Source: Planctomycetaceae bacterium
GTDB taxonomy: Bacteria; Planctomycetota; Planctomycetia; Pirellulales; Pirellulaceae
DNA length: 48,113 bases
Direction: 5' to 3'
Assembly: GCA_015490875.1 (NCBI GenBank)
Contig: WFWZ01000421.1
Span: 1-48,113 of the forward strand
Below are positions 7,905 to 16,659 of this stretch, in pieces (within the stretch, counting starts at the first letter, position 1; each line of letters begins with the position of its first letter). The notes below the pieces were generated by a model. That model worked only from the letters and a program-made list of their open reading frames with translations. It searched no databases and was not told the origin of the DNA. Both the position numbers and the translations under genes were made by a program.

Positions 7905-8387
7905 ATGAATGACGAAATCAAGGCCAATGACCAGCCCGTCGACATGATCGAATACATTACCGTGCATGTAGGTGACATGCTGCTGGGTGTCGATATTGCC
8001 GTGGTCGACGAGATCATCCGATATGTCGAGCCGACGCTCGTGCCTCACGCGCCGCCGATCGTACGCGGTGTTCTCAATCTCCGAGGCGAAGTCATCACGG
8101 TACTCGACTTCGCCATGATGCTTGGCCTTCCCGCAGCCGAAGGATCCCGTCAGTCTCGCATCGTGATCGTACGTTTCCACGGCGAACGGATCGGCCTATG
8201 CGTGGATCGTGTCGGCGACGTTGTCAACATTACATCCGATGACCTCGACACGACACCGTGCAACATCGATGCCTCTCATGCTCCCTTCGTGAGAGGTGCC
8301 TACCAACTGCCGGAAGGAATCATTGCGATCCTCGACATCGAGAGTGTATTGGAGAAGGACTACAGCGCCGGCCCGGCGATCGCTTAG
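7905..8387 (+). CDS. cheW: Chemotaxis adaptor CheW
   Basis: A 160-residue single CheW domain that couples receptors to CheA at the membrane. Typical parts are IEYITVHVGDMLLGVDIAVV at the start, the central PIVRGVLNLRGEVITVLDF and the second-half RIVIVRFHGERIGLCVDRVG, ending with IIAILDIESVL. ATG 7905 follows GAGAAGGG; the frame extends upstream into cheA, but those codons overlap the end of cheA. It sits between cheA (20 bp away) and the receptor gene (90 bp away), so all three are probably one operon. Confidence 0.93.
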   Translation: MNDEIKANDQPVDMIEYITVHVGDMLLGVDIAVVDEIIRYVEPTLVPHAPPIVRGVLNLRGEVITVLDFAMMLGLPAAEGSRQSRIVIVRFHGERIGLCVDRVGDVVNITSDDLDTTPCNIDASHAPFVRGAYQLPEGIIAILDIESVLEKDYSAGPAIA

Positions 8388-8477
8388 TTTGTGCCATCGC
8401 GGCTGCCAAAGCGTCCGGCGAACCTTACTGGATTCCCCGACCCAAGACTGGCTATATCTTCCATGAGGAGCTGCACA

Positions 8478-10295
8478 ATGCGTTTTCAAAAGACGAAGTT
8501 GCGTCGACGTGGACTCTCTCTTGAAGTCAAATTGCTTCTGACATGCGGCATCATGCTCGCGTGCCCGTTGATCGCGGCCGCGGTAACCTTGCATACCCTC
8601 TCGCAGCAGGCTTCGTTGGCTGGACGGATCAATCTGGCCGGCCGCCAGCGCATGCTGACGCAGCGATTTGCCAAAGAGGTTCTGGACGACGTTGGATTCG
8701 TCCACAAGAAGGCGCCGAACACCCAGTCTTGGAAACATACCAAACGGCTCTTCGAAACGACCCTCGCTGCGTTGCACGACGGAGGAACTACCTACCGCGA
8801 TGTTGCCATGACGCGACCGGTTCTGCTACAGGCCGAACGTGATCCCGCCACTCGGGCCAAACTCGAAACGGTCGGAAAGATCTGGGCCAGGCTCCAGCAG
8901 GCTACCGAGGGATTGCAGCGCAGCCAAGTGGGAACGCCCGAGTTCCAGAAGCACCTCGCTTCGTTCCGCACTCTGAATGTGGCGTGCCTCAAGGAGATGA
9001 ACAATGCCGTGAAGATGATGGAGGACTCTACGGGAACCGCGTTTGCCTCGGCCGTTCAGTATACGGCGGGGGCAATCAGCCTCGTGCTCTTCGGCCTCGT
9101 CTGCCTTTACATCCACCGCCACGTGATCAAGCCGATCCGTGCAGCTTTGAGGCTTGCCAACGCCGTCGCTTCCGGCGACCTCACACGTTCGTGCAAATCT
9201 ACTTCCTCCGACGAGATTGGCGAACTCTCCGAGTCGCTCAACAACATGTGCCGTCACCTGCGAGATGTCGTCGCGGAAATCGGTGACACGACGACGTCAG
9301 TCCGCGATTCCGCCGCTCGTCTATCGGAGACCTCCCACCTGCTGGGCAAGGGCGCTCAAGAGACTGCATCGCAGTCAGCATCGGCCGCGTCGGCCGCAGA
9401 ACAGATGTCCGCGAATCTGACCCATATGTCCGACCTTACTCAACGCATGACCGACAACATCAAGAATGTTTCCGAGGCGATCAACGAAATGACGGAAAGC
9501 ATTGGAGGCATTGCAAGAAACGCCGAACACGCTTCCGCCATGGCCGACAACGCCGCCGAACTCGTGGGCGATAGCAACAGCAACATCGGCCAGCTTGGGG
9601 AAGCGGCTCAGGAAATCGGCAAGGTGGTCGAAACAATTCAGGACATCGCCGAACAGACGAACTTGCTGGCCCTGAACGCGACGATTGAAGCCGCGCGAGC
9701 AGGTGAGTCGGGGAAAGGGTTTGCCGTCGTCGCTACAGAAGTCAAGGAGCTGGCGAAGCAGACCGCCGAGGCCACCGAGGATATTCGGCGCCGCATCAGC
9801 GCGATCCAGGCGTCCACGGCAAAGGCCGTCGAGTCGATCGGGAGGATCTCGGAGGTCATTGGCGAAGTGACCGAGTTTTCCCGATCGATCGCCTCCGCTG
9901 TGGAGAACCAGACGGTGACCACGCAGCAGATTGCGGACAACATCGATGAAGCGTCGCGTGCCGCCGAGTCTCTCGCCGACTCCGCTTCCGAAACCGCTAC
10001 TGCCGCTCAGGACATCACCCACAGTATCGCCAGCGTGGATGGGGCCGTTCAGGAAGTGGCAGGAGGAGCCTCGCAGACTGAAGAGTCCGCTCGTCAATTG
10101 TCCCGCCTCGCCGAGCGCCAGACAGAAACGCTGGCCTATTTCCAGATGCAGTCTGGTCGCAACCGCCCCGTGATGCCAAGAGACGACGCCGGTTTCGACC
10201 TCGAACGTAACGTGTCGGTGCCAACCTCGTCGCCGGGCCTCGGGCTGTCCAACGCCGAGCCCGAGACAGCGCCGTCGGTGGCGCTGACCACCTAG
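8478..10295 (+). CDS. Methyl-accepting chemotaxis protein with PilJ/NarX-type sensor domain
   Basis: A 605-residue inner-membrane receptor. TM1 covers about residues 13-38. The outer sensor contains [18 protein letters not shown], the P-box-like signature of the PilJ N-terminal domain also seen in nitrate sensors. TM2 is near 195-215 ([20 protein letters not shown]), followed by a HAMP domain. A long coiled-coil signalling domain has the hairpin tip [20 protein letters not shown] and [20 protein letters not shown] 8478 has GAGGAG 8 nt upstream. It probably feeds the adjacent CheW/CheA; no CheR, CheB or separate CheY gene is present nearby. In the 181 bp after the stop, before the convergent gene, I see only a weak 9-bp inverted repeat (10402-10410 and 10452-10460). 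Confidence 0.92.
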   Translation: MRFQKTKLRRRGLSLEVKLLLTCGIMLACPLIAAAVTLHTLSQQASLAGRINLAGRQRMLTQRFAKEVLDDVGFVHKKAPNTQSWKHTKRLFETTLAALHDGGTTYRDVAMTRPVLLQAERDPATRAKLETVGKIWARLQQATEGLQRSQVGTPEFQKHLASFRTLNVACLKEMNNAVKMMEDSTGTAFASAVQYTAGAISLVLFGLVCLYIHRHVIKPIRAALRLANAVASGDLTRSCKSTSSDEIGELSESLNNMCRHLRDVVAEIGDTTTSVRDSAARLSETSHLLGKGAQETASQSASAASAAEQMSANLTHMSDLTQRMTDNIKNVSEAINEMTESIGGIARNAEHASAMADNAAELVGDSNSNIGQLGEAAQEIGKVVETIQDIAEQTNLLALNATIEAARAGESGKGFAVVATEVKELAKQTAEATEDIRRRISAIQASTAKAVESIGRISEVIGEVTEFSRSIASAVENQTVTTQQIADNIDEASRAAESLADSASETATAAQDITHSIASVDGAVQEVAGGASQTEESARQLSRLAERQTETLAYFQMQSGRNRPVMPRDDAGFDLERNVSVPTSSPGLGLSNAEPETAPSVALTT

Positions 10296-10476
10296 GACTC
10301 CTCTCCTCTTTGAGCCAAGTATAAGACGAATGATCATCTACTTTTGTGTTAGTCGCTGGTCGCTCGCGTTCGTGGTCACGACGCTGCTCGTCGTTACATC
10401 AGGAGTCGGACAGGGACCTCGGTCTGCGTCCGCGGCAACCGATACGCCCGATCCGACTCCCGAACACGGCGTCGTG

Positions 10477-11859
10477 CTACGCGTCCTCGCCTGCGCTGGC
10501 TCCCTCAGAAGCCTCGCCGCTGGCTTCAGGCCGTTCGGACTCTTTCAGACGTACCAGCGTCCACGTCTGAGTCTTGTCCGGCCCGAAGTGGACCAACACC
10601 TCCGCCTGATCCTTCGTCAGGTTGAAGATGCCCGTCTCCATCACGATGTTCGGATTGGTCCCATCGGCCGCCTTCCAGACGGCACGCTGAGTCTTTTCAT
10701 CGACCATGCCTTCCAAAGGATGTGTGGCTCCCGTCGCTTCGTTATAAAACGTCCCCGCGATGATACCGTTTTTGCTGAGAGCCAACTGGATGTACATCTG
10801 GCTGGCACTGACGTCGTCGCTGGTGAGCGCGAACACACCCAGCGGCAGCCATTCCATCTCTTCGGCTTCCTTTTCGTCCATTTCGGGAACCGATTCGGCC
10901 AGCTTTTCGGCTTCCTGGTAATACTCCTCGGCCGTCCCATACGGCTCGCCGTTCATGTAGACGGTATCCCCCTCGTAGTAGATGGTGCCGCCAGGACCGT
11001 AGTCGTAGTAGACCGGCGAGGACCAACGGTAGGCGACCCACCCGGTGATTGCGCCGGCTGTTGCCCAGGCCCACCAGTGTCCGCCAGGGCGGTAATGGGG
11101 ATGGCCGGGATGCCAAGGCCGATGGGGTCCGTGCAGAGGCGGATGGGCTATGGGTGGTCGGTGATGCGGAGGCCGAACTCCGGGGGGACGCTCCCCAGGA
11201 GGGCGCACTCCGGGACGATCTCCGGGTGGTCGCGTTCCCGGCCGATCTCCAGGGGGGCGCACGCCCGGACGGTCTCCCGGAGGGCGTACACCGGGGCGAT
11301 CGCCGGGAGGACGTTGTCCGGGCCGGTCTCCAGGAGGACGCGTGCCGGGGCGGTCCCCGGGCTTCACCGGCTGGATGGAAGCTCCCGGCTTGAACCAATC
11401 GGGCATCGACGGACGAGTCCCCGGAGTGACGCCCATACGATCTCGGATCTTTGCAGGGCTGGGAGCCGGACTAGGACGCATCTGCGGGCGTCCGCTCGAG
11501 GGCCGCGAGGGCCTCGTCGTCGGACGAGTAGAAGGACGGTTGCTCGGACGGGTCCGCGGCGGGGTGTTTGGACGTGTACTTGGTCGAGGAGTCGGGCGGC
11601 TACTTGGACGAGGAGTTGGACGCGTCGAGGGCCTCGAAGGGCGCGGAGTCGGACGAGGTGTCGGCCGAGCGGCCGGTGGACGCGACGGAATCCGACTCAT
11701 GGAAGGAGACCGGTTGACCGGTGCGCGACCACGGCTGATGCCTCCCCGAGCCCCACCGCCACGGCCACCGCCGCGGCGTTGGGCGAAAGTCGCCGGCGGG
11801 AGCGCCATTGCCAGAGAAAGAATCCAAGTCAGACTCCACCGAAGGGAACCAGATTTCAT
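10477..11859 (-). CDS. Secreted Arg/Pro-rich surface protein
   Basis: 460 residues. A signal peptide (MKSGSLRWSLTWILSLAMAL, cleavage near TFA-QR) is followed by a Gly/Arg patch, then about 60 residues of RPTPRPS/RPS repeats (64-123) and tandem 9-residue units of the type DRPGxRPPG (169-230). A His/Pro stretch leads to HWWAWATAGAITGW, then the conserved C-terminal part with YYDYGPGGTIYYEGDTVYMN, GEPYGTAEEYYQEAEKLAES and EWLPLGVFALT. This C-terminal layout recurs in planctomycete exported proteins often annotated mu-protocadherin-like. It is probably in the periplasm or at the cell surface; no catalytic motif is visible. The ATG at 11859 overlaps the stop of the upstream gene (ATGA), so translation is coupled. 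The long plus-strand open frame opposite it is a by-product of the Arg/Pro codons. Confidence 0.85.
   Translation of the reverse strand: MKSGSLRWSLTWILSLAMALPPATFAQRRGGGRGGGARGGISRGRAPVNRSPSMSRIPSRPPAARPTPRPTPRPSRPSTRPTPRPSSRPTPRPSTRPNTPPRTRPSNRPSTRPTTRPSRPSSGRPQMRPSPAPSPAKIRDRMGVTPGTRPSMPDWFKPGASIQPVKPGDRPGTRPPGDRPGQRPPGDRPGVRPPGDRPGVRPPGDRPGTRPPGDRPGVRPPGERPPGVRPPHHRPPIAHPPLHGPHRPWHPGHPHYRPGGHWWAWATAGAITGWVAYRWSSPVYYDYGPGGTIYYEGDTVYMNGEPYGTAEEYYQEAEKLAESVPEMDEKEAEEMEWLPLGVFALTSDDVSASQMYIQLALSKNGIIAGTFYNEATGATHPLEGMVDEKTQRAVWKAADGTNPNIVMETGIFNLTKDQAEVLVHFGPDKTQTWTLVRLKESERPEASGEASEGASAGEDA
11170..11355 (-). repeat. Tandem 27-bp coding repeat (DRPGxRPPG)
   Basis: Six 9-residue units DRPG-T/Q/V-RPPG and a degenerate seventh (ERPPGVRPP) follow each other without gaps inside the Arg/Pro-rich protein. 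At DNA level the 27-bp units differ at only a few positions, so the array is prone to copy-number change by slippage. Confidence 0.85.
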
Positions 11860-12530
11860 CGGGATGTCTCCTGGGAGGGGATCGAGTCGGTGGACGAGTC
11901 GCCTTGGGAACCGCCCTGGATGCGAACCACTGTCGTTTCCGGGATATTGGGCAAGAGTTGACCGCCGATTTCACGGTTGACTGACTTAAAGCGGAAGGTG
12001 TTCTCGTCGACGTAGGTAATGACGTTCAGAGCCGACGCACGTTCGCCTGTCGCCAGCGTGAATGTCTTCTTAACCAACCACTGATTGCCGTCCCGCAGCC
12101 AGACTCCTTGACCGAAACCTCCGCTAGAGTCAAAGACCCACGAGCGAATGCGTTTCTGGACAGGGTCCCATGCGACCACCTGGGTCCCCTTGAGCACGGC
12201 TTTGCCGTCAACGACGACCTCGAAGGACCGCGTCAAGAAGGCTCCATCGTAGGCCCACTGGATCTTGGACACGTTGGTGACGTCTTTTCCCTGGTCGCTC
12301 CACTGACCCACGAGCCACGCGAGTTCTTGGAGTGGCGAAGCTCCCGACTCTCCATCCGCTCCTTCGGCCGCCTCGGAGGCTTTTGGAGTCTGGGAGGCGG
12401 CGACGCCGGCAGCCTTTTCCGGGGGCGGATCTGCGGCGGCGCCCGAAGCGGCCAGCCACGTAGCGCCCGCCCACGAAGCGGCAAACAGGAGGATCCCGGC
12501 CAGAGCACCGAGCAGGAATGGGCGTTTCAT
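11856..12530 (-). CDS. Exported DUF4440-associated / lipocalin-like hypothetical protein
   Basis: 224 residues. A signal peptide or single TM anchor (residues 1-28, LLGALAGILLFAASWAGATW) is followed by an Ala/Glu-rich linker and, from about residue 65, a beta-rich domain beginning LQELAWLVGQWSDQ. This domain includes IQWAYDGAFLTRSFEVVVDG, VVAWDPVQKRIRSWVFDSSG, GGFGQGVW and ENTFRFKS. It matches the domain that follows the SnoaL/DUF4440 part in many planctomycete SgcJ/EcaC-type proteins, but the DUF4440 half is missing here. No enzymatic residue can be named. Its TGA overlaps the start of the Arg/Pro-rich gene (ATGA at 11856-11859), so the two are one operon. Confidence 0.75.
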   Translation of the reverse strand: MKRPFLLGALAGILLFAASWAGATWLAASGAAADPPPEKAAGVAASQTPKASEAAEGADGESGASPLQELAWLVGQWSDQGKDVTNVSKIQWAYDGAFLTRSFEVVVDGKAVLKGTQVVAWDPVQKRIRSWVFDSSGGFGQGVWLRDGNQWLVKKTFTLATGERASALNVITYVDENTFRFKSVNREIGGQLLPNIPETTVVRIQGGSQGDSSTDSIPSQETSR

Positions 12531-12748
12531 GGGGAACCTCCGTCGGGGAAGCGAGAAGAGGAAATGGTACGCGGGCCGATGCCGCTGCTCTTCATCTTAG
12601 CGGGTTTGCCTCGAATGCGTCAGAGGCGGCACCGGAAGATCGGCCGTTGCCCCCTGCCACTGGACGCTGTTGGCTGCGTGACCTCGCTCCCGAATTGATC
12701 TTGGCCGCCCGGCGGGCAGCCGCTATGTTGAAGTAGCCCTTTAGTTTG

Positions 12749-12791
12749 CGAGGATCGAAGGTTCCTGGAAACCTGCGATTGCGGATCCTCG
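12749..12791. other. Nested inverted repeat ahead of the polysaccharide cluster
   Basis: CGAGGATC (12749-12756) is mirrored by GATCCTCG (12784-12791), and inside lies AGGTT/AACCT (12759-12763, 12770-12774). The structure is 35 bp upstream of the first glycosyltransferase start. No T-run follows, so it may be a leader structure or an operator. Otherwise 12531-12826 holds no gene. Confidence 0.3.
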
Positions 12792-12826
12792 GGTCGTTGC
12801 ACCGAATGGAGTCGGAAGCCGGTCCC

Positions 12827-13963
12827 ATGAGCGTCGTCGTTGTCGTTGCTCCGTTTGTCGCCGGCTCGTCGTTCGCTCACGCGATCAACTCGGTGAAAAT
12901 GGCGGAGGGATTCGCACGGCTCGGGCACGAAGTGACACTTATATGTCGCCAGAGCCCTGACGGATATGTGAGTGTCTCTGAACTGACCGACCGTTACGGA
13001 CTCCAATGTCCGGTCGGTTGGCATCAGGTTTCCTATGGGTGTGGCGAGCAGCGAGGCTTCACGCGGCGCGTGCTCTGGTACCTTCTCCGCCGACGTCCCT
13101 CGCTCGTGTATGCACGACACTACCGCGTCCCGTGCTGGACGGCTCGAATGGGCCTTGCGACGGTTGCGGAGACCCATGCTCATCCTGGCACGACCAGCAG
13201 GCCGTTCCATCGAATGATCAAAGCCACGCATCGAAGAGCGTTTCAAGGCGTCGTAACCATCTCTCGTGTGTTAGCGGAGCATTATCATGCGTTGGGTGTT
13301 CCCAGTTCGAAGCTCTGGGTGCTGCCGGATGCCGTCGACTGGGAGATGTTTCGGCGTCCCGCTCGATTGCCTCCCGCTCCCTGGTCCGGTCACGGACCCC
13401 ACATCGTCTACGCCGGCCACCTCTATGATTACAAGGGGATTCCCACGATCCTCGAAGCAGCAACCAAGATGCCTCAAGCGACATTTCATCTCGTGGGGGG
13501 ATGGCCCGATGACATCCGGCGACAACGAAAACGGGCCGAGCAAATGGGACTCACCAACGTGGTTTTCCACGGATTGGTGCCTCATGCGGAGGTGCCTCGT
13601 TTCCTGTGGCATGCCGATGTCCTTCTTCTGCCCCCTTCCCGCCATCACCCCAGCGCTCGATGGACGAGCCCCTTGAAGCTTGCGGAGTACCTGGCATCGG
13701 GAACCCCTGTCGTGGCCACGGACATTCCAGCACTGCGGGCATGGGTGAGCGACCGGGAGGTGGAATGGGCGAGGCCCGACGACGCGAACGCATTGGCGTC
13801 GGCTGTGCTGCGAGTTCTCGAGGGAAAGGGGAGTGCGGATCCGCGTGCGGCAGTCGCCCTGGCTCAAGAGTACTCCTACACCGCACGAGCAAGTCGGGTA
13901 TGCGAGGTCGTGTTTTTGCGAGGTCGACCGGCGGAGTTTCCCCGCGCGAGCAAAGCGGCGTGA
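12827..13963 (+). CDS. Glycosyltransferase family 4
   Basis: 378 residues, GT-B fold. The N-terminal half starts SVVVVVAPFVAGSSFAHAIN and contains RHYRVPCWTARMG and VAETHAHPG. The hinge leads to WVLPDAVDWEMFRRP, then the nucleotide-sugar half with HIVYAGHLYDYKGIPTILEA, VVFHGLVPHAEVPRFLWHAD and the GT4 donor-site block SPLKLAEYLASGTPVVATD. It should transfer a sugar from a nucleotide donor to a lipid-linked or cell-surface glycan at the cytosolic face; the sugar cannot be told. ATG 12827 is preferred; ATG 12806 and TTG 12746 are in frame. It is the first gene of a run of five glycan genes on this strand. Confidence 0.88.
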   Translation: MSVVVVVAPFVAGSSFAHAINSVKMAEGFARLGHEVTLICRQSPDGYVSVSELTDRYGLQCPVGWHQVSYGCGEQRGFTRRVLWYLLRRRPSLVYARHYRVPCWTARMGLATVAETHAHPGTTSRPFHRMIKATHRRAFQGVVTISRVLAEHYHALGVPSSKLWVLPDAVDWEMFRRPARLPPAPWSGHGPHIVYAGHLYDYKGIPTILEAATKMPQATFHLVGGWPDDIRRQRKRAEQMGLTNVVFHGLVPHAEVPRFLWHADVLLLPPSRHHPSARWTSPLKLAEYLASGTPVVATDIPALRAWVSDREVEWARPDDANALASAVLRVLEGKGSADPRAAVALAQEYSYTARASRVCEVVFLRGRPAEFPRASKAA

Positions 13964-14020
13964 CGGGGTGGGAACCAGTTACGAAACGAGGACAAAGGGC
14001 AGGCAAGGAGGCAAACGATC

Positions 14021-14776
14021 ATGGCAGCGCTCCCACAGTCCAAAGGGTCGGTCCTCCATCAAGGCGAGCCGGATCGTCCCGTACTGAAGCTCTATGGAGC
14101 CACTCCGGTTTCCTTCCATACCGAATATCGGTACCACGACCGCGCTAGCAAAGCAAAATACGTCTGGGAAAAATATCAGTCAGTCCTGCGCGGTGCGCGC
14201 ATTTTGGATGTGGGAGCAGATGAGTGTCACTTGAAGCAACACCTTGACGGTGAGGCTTCCTACTGGGGAATCGGGCTGGGCGGATCGCCGGACCAGGAAG
14301 TCGATCTCGAGCAGGGACCGCTCCCCTTTCCAGACGGCGCATTCGACTGCGTTCTCTGTCTGGACGTACTGGAGCATCTCGAGGCGATTCACTTCGTCTT
14401 TGACGAACTGTGTCGTGTCGCCAAACGACATGTCATCATTTCGCTTCCCAATCCGTGGAAGGAACTTTGGTCAGCCATGCGCTGCAAAGTTCGTCCGGCG
14501 GACCGTCCGACCAAGTTCTACGGTTTACCGCTGGAGCGCCCGGACGACCGTCATCGGTGGTTCTTCAATTGCGACGAGGCACGACGGTTCATCGAGTACC
14601 GAGCCGACAAATGCGGGATGCGCGTGCTGCAGATCGATGTCGAAGGAGAGAGCGGAAACCACTGGTGGAAGCGGTGGCGTCGCCGCTGGGCAGTTCGTTG
14701 GCTGAGAAGCGACTTGCCAGCCGACGTCCTCTTCGCCGGTACGTTATGGGCGGTGCTGGAGAAATCGGATGGTTGA
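14021..14776 (+). CDS. Class I SAM-dependent methyltransferase
   Basis: 251 residues. Motif I is ILDVGADECHLKQHL; the usual GxGxG is replaced by GADEC, a variant I know from methyltransferases in glycan clusters. Motif II ends WGIGLGGSPDQEVDLEQ, and the post-motif region reads LPFPDGAFDCVLCLDVLEHL, then VFDELCRVAKRHVIISLPNP. The C-terminus is basic (WWKRWRRRWAVRW). It probably methylates a sugar, a glycan end or a lipid carrier intermediate. It ends 8 bp inside the next glycosyltransferase gene, so the two are translationally linked. Confidence 0.85.
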   Translation: MAALPQSKGSVLHQGEPDRPVLKLYGATPVSFHTEYRYHDRASKAKYVWEKYQSVLRGARILDVGADECHLKQHLDGEASYWGIGLGGSPDQEVDLEQGPLPFPDGAFDCVLCLDVLEHLEAIHFVFDELCRVAKRHVIISLPNPWKELWSAMRCKVRPADRPTKFYGLPLERPDDRHRWFFNCDEARRFIEYRADKCGMRVLQIDVEGESGNHWWKRWRRRWAVRWLRSDLPADVLFAGTLWAVLEKSDG

Positions 14777-15923
14777 CTCGTTCTCGAAGAAGCCCATCGA
14801 GTTGGCGCTCTTTTTCACGCGGACGATCTCCTTGCGCACTTGGGACCGCTTGGGCATCCTGGACCGCGAAGCCGCCTTGTACCGCATGCTGGCCGAGCAG
14901 GGCATTCGAAGTCACTTCATCACCTACGGTGACGTTCGAGACCTGCGTTACGCGGATCGACTCTCAGGAGTCACTATCCACTGCAACCGGTGGTGCCTGC
15001 CTCGACGCCTCTATGCCCGATGGCTGCTCGCCTTGCATGGCCACGTTCTGCGGCGATGCCATGTCTATAAGAGCAACCAAATCGACGGAGCGTTGGTGGC
15101 TTTGGAAGCGGCGCGCCGCTGGCACCGCCCCATGATCGCTCGCTGTGGTTTTCTTTGGTCCGAAACCGTCGAACGCCGCGACGGTTTCCAGGTCCCTGAA
15201 GCAATCGAGGCGCGGAGAGTGGAGCGACGAGTGTTCGCCGGCGCCGATCGGTGTGTCGTGACGACGGCCGCCATGGCGGCTCGCGTGGCCACCCAAGTCC
15301 TGGAAGCTCGAGGCAAGATCGACGTGATCCCCAACTACGTTGATACGCGTCAGTTCGCTCCAGATCCGGCAGAATCTTCCCACCGACCAACCGATGTCTT
15401 GTTCGTCGGCCGAATCTCCGAAGAAAAAAACGTCGATCTCCTGTGCCGGGCCGTCGGTCCGCTACCTGTCACGGTGCGTCTCGTGGGACGTTCGTCGGCG
15501 AAGAGCCCCTCCTCGCCGCCGGGAAGCCAAGCTCGCATCGAGTTCGTTGGTCCTCGGCCTCATGCCGAGCTGCCCGACGAGTTTCGGCGTGCCAAAGTCT
15601 TCGTCTTGCCGTCGCGGTATGAGGGGCACCCCAAGGCGCTGCTCGAAGCGATGGCGTGCGAGTGCGCCGTCGTCGGGGCTGACGTCCCGGGAATCCGTGA
15701 AGTCATCCACGACGGCGAGAACGGGCTGCTGTGTCGTGCGGACGTGGCATCCATCCGGGCCGCCGTCGAGCGGCTTCTGAGAGACGAAGCCTTGCGCAGG
15801 CGTTTGGGAAAGAACGCTCGGCGCACGGTCGTTCGAAATTGCAGCCTCGAGGCAGTTGTGACAAAAGAATGTCATCTCATTCAGGAGTTGATTCACGATG
15901 ATCGGATGGTACGCGTCGCTTAG
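14769..15923 (+). CDS. Glycosyltransferase family 4
   Basis: 384 residues, GT-B fold. The N-terminal domain starts IELALFFTRTISLRTWDRLG. The acceptor side holds MIARCGFLWSETVERRDGF, and the linker is KIDVIPNYVDTRQFAPDP. The donor domain contains DVLFVGRISEEKNVDLLCRA, IEFVGPRPHAELPDEFRRAK, VFVLPSRYEGHPKALLEAMA and CAVVGADVPGIREVI, with the EX7E-type acidic pair in this block. It overlaps the methyltransferase before it by 8 bp and the one after it by 26 bp. Retaining sugar transfer in exopolysaccharide or O-antigen-like synthesis is the likely role; specificity unknown. Confidence 0.88.
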   Translation: MVDSFSKKPIELALFFTRTISLRTWDRLGILDREAALYRMLAEQGIRSHFITYGDVRDLRYADRLSGVTIHCNRWCLPRRLYARWLLALHGHVLRRCHVYKSNQIDGALVALEAARRWHRPMIARCGFLWSETVERRDGFQVPEAIEARRVERRVFAGADRCVVTTAAMAARVATQVLEARGKIDVIPNYVDTRQFAPDPAESSHRPTDVLFVGRISEEKNVDLLCRAVGPLPVTVRLVGRSSAKSPSSPPGSQARIEFVGPRPHAELPDEFRRAKVFVLPSRYEGHPKALLEAMACECAVVGADVPGIREVIHDGENGLLCRADVASIRAAVERLLRDEALRRRLGKNARRTVVRNCSLEAVVTKECHLIQELIHDDRMVRVA

Positions 15924-16659
15924 AAAGGGCGTGACGTCAGTCATGGCTCTCCCGTTCCACTTGTTGCCGACCGATTGGCTCCAGCAGTTGATGGCTCGCG
16001 TCGCCAAGAAACGCGCTGCGCGTTTGCCTCCGCAAGAGGCTCTCCGGTTTCTGTTCGGTCTCGATCAGCGACTCTATGCGGAGGAGGGCAAGCATGCAGT
16101 CCGCTACGGAGGAGGCGTGCACACGAAACACCGTCATATGAACTACCATCGTTTCTTCTCCGATCGCATCTCCGAGACCGATCGTGTTCTCGACATCGGA
16201 TGTGGTATCGGCGCGGTGGCTCACCATGTGGCGACGGTGACCGGTGCGCTCGTCGTGGGAGTCGACTACAACGAGCGGAACTTGGAGCAGGCGAGGCGCC
16301 AGTTCGCTCACCCTCGCATCGAATATCGTTGCGGAGATGCCCTCAAGACGCTCCCCGACGAGACTTTCGACGTCGTCATTCTGTCGAACGTTCTTGAACA
16401 CTTGCCCGAACGGCCGGCATTTCTCCGTCGCGCGGTCGCTGCCACGGGAGCTCGACGTCTTCTCATTCGTGTCCCTCTCTTCGAACGAGATTGGCGCGTG
16501 CCGCTCAAGCGCGAACTCGGCCTCGATTGGCGACTCGATGACGACCATGAAACCGAATACACATTGGAGAGCTTTCAAGAAGAAATGCGGGAAGCGGAGC
16601 TGGAAATCCGCCATCTCGAGGTTCGATGGGGGGAGATCTGGGCAGAGGTGGGACGATGA
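15898..16659 (+). CDS. Class I SAM-dependent methyltransferase
   Basis: 253 residues. A ~70-residue N-terminal extension (including KHAVRYGGGVHTKHRHMNYH) precedes motif I (VLDIGCGIGAVAHHVA). Motif II is VVGVDYNERNLEQARRQF, then YRCGDALKTLPDETFDVVIL and SNVLEHLPERPAFLRRA. It overlaps the preceding glycosyltransferase by 26 bp; ATG 15943 would remove the overlap. It ends in an ATGA overlap with the next gene. Likely substrate: a glycan or glycan precursor, from context only. Confidence 0.85.
   Translation: MIGWYASLRKGVTSVMALPFHLLPTDWLQQLMARVAKKRAARLPPQEALRFLFGLDQRLYAEEGKHAVRYGGGVHTKHRHMNYHRFFSDRISETDRVLDIGCGIGAVAHHVATVTGALVVGVDYNERNLEQARRQFAHPRIEYRCGDALKTLPDETFDVVILSNVLEHLPERPAFLRRAVAATGARRLLIRVPLFERDWRVPLKRELGLDWRLDDDHETEYTLESFQEEMREAELEIRHLEVRWGEIWAEVGR

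Noticed and set aside
10330-11961. 543-codon plus-strand open frame
   Set aside because: It lies opposite the Arg/Pro-rich gene, whose codons leave the opposite strand free of stops. The translation is low-complexity and has no ribosome site.
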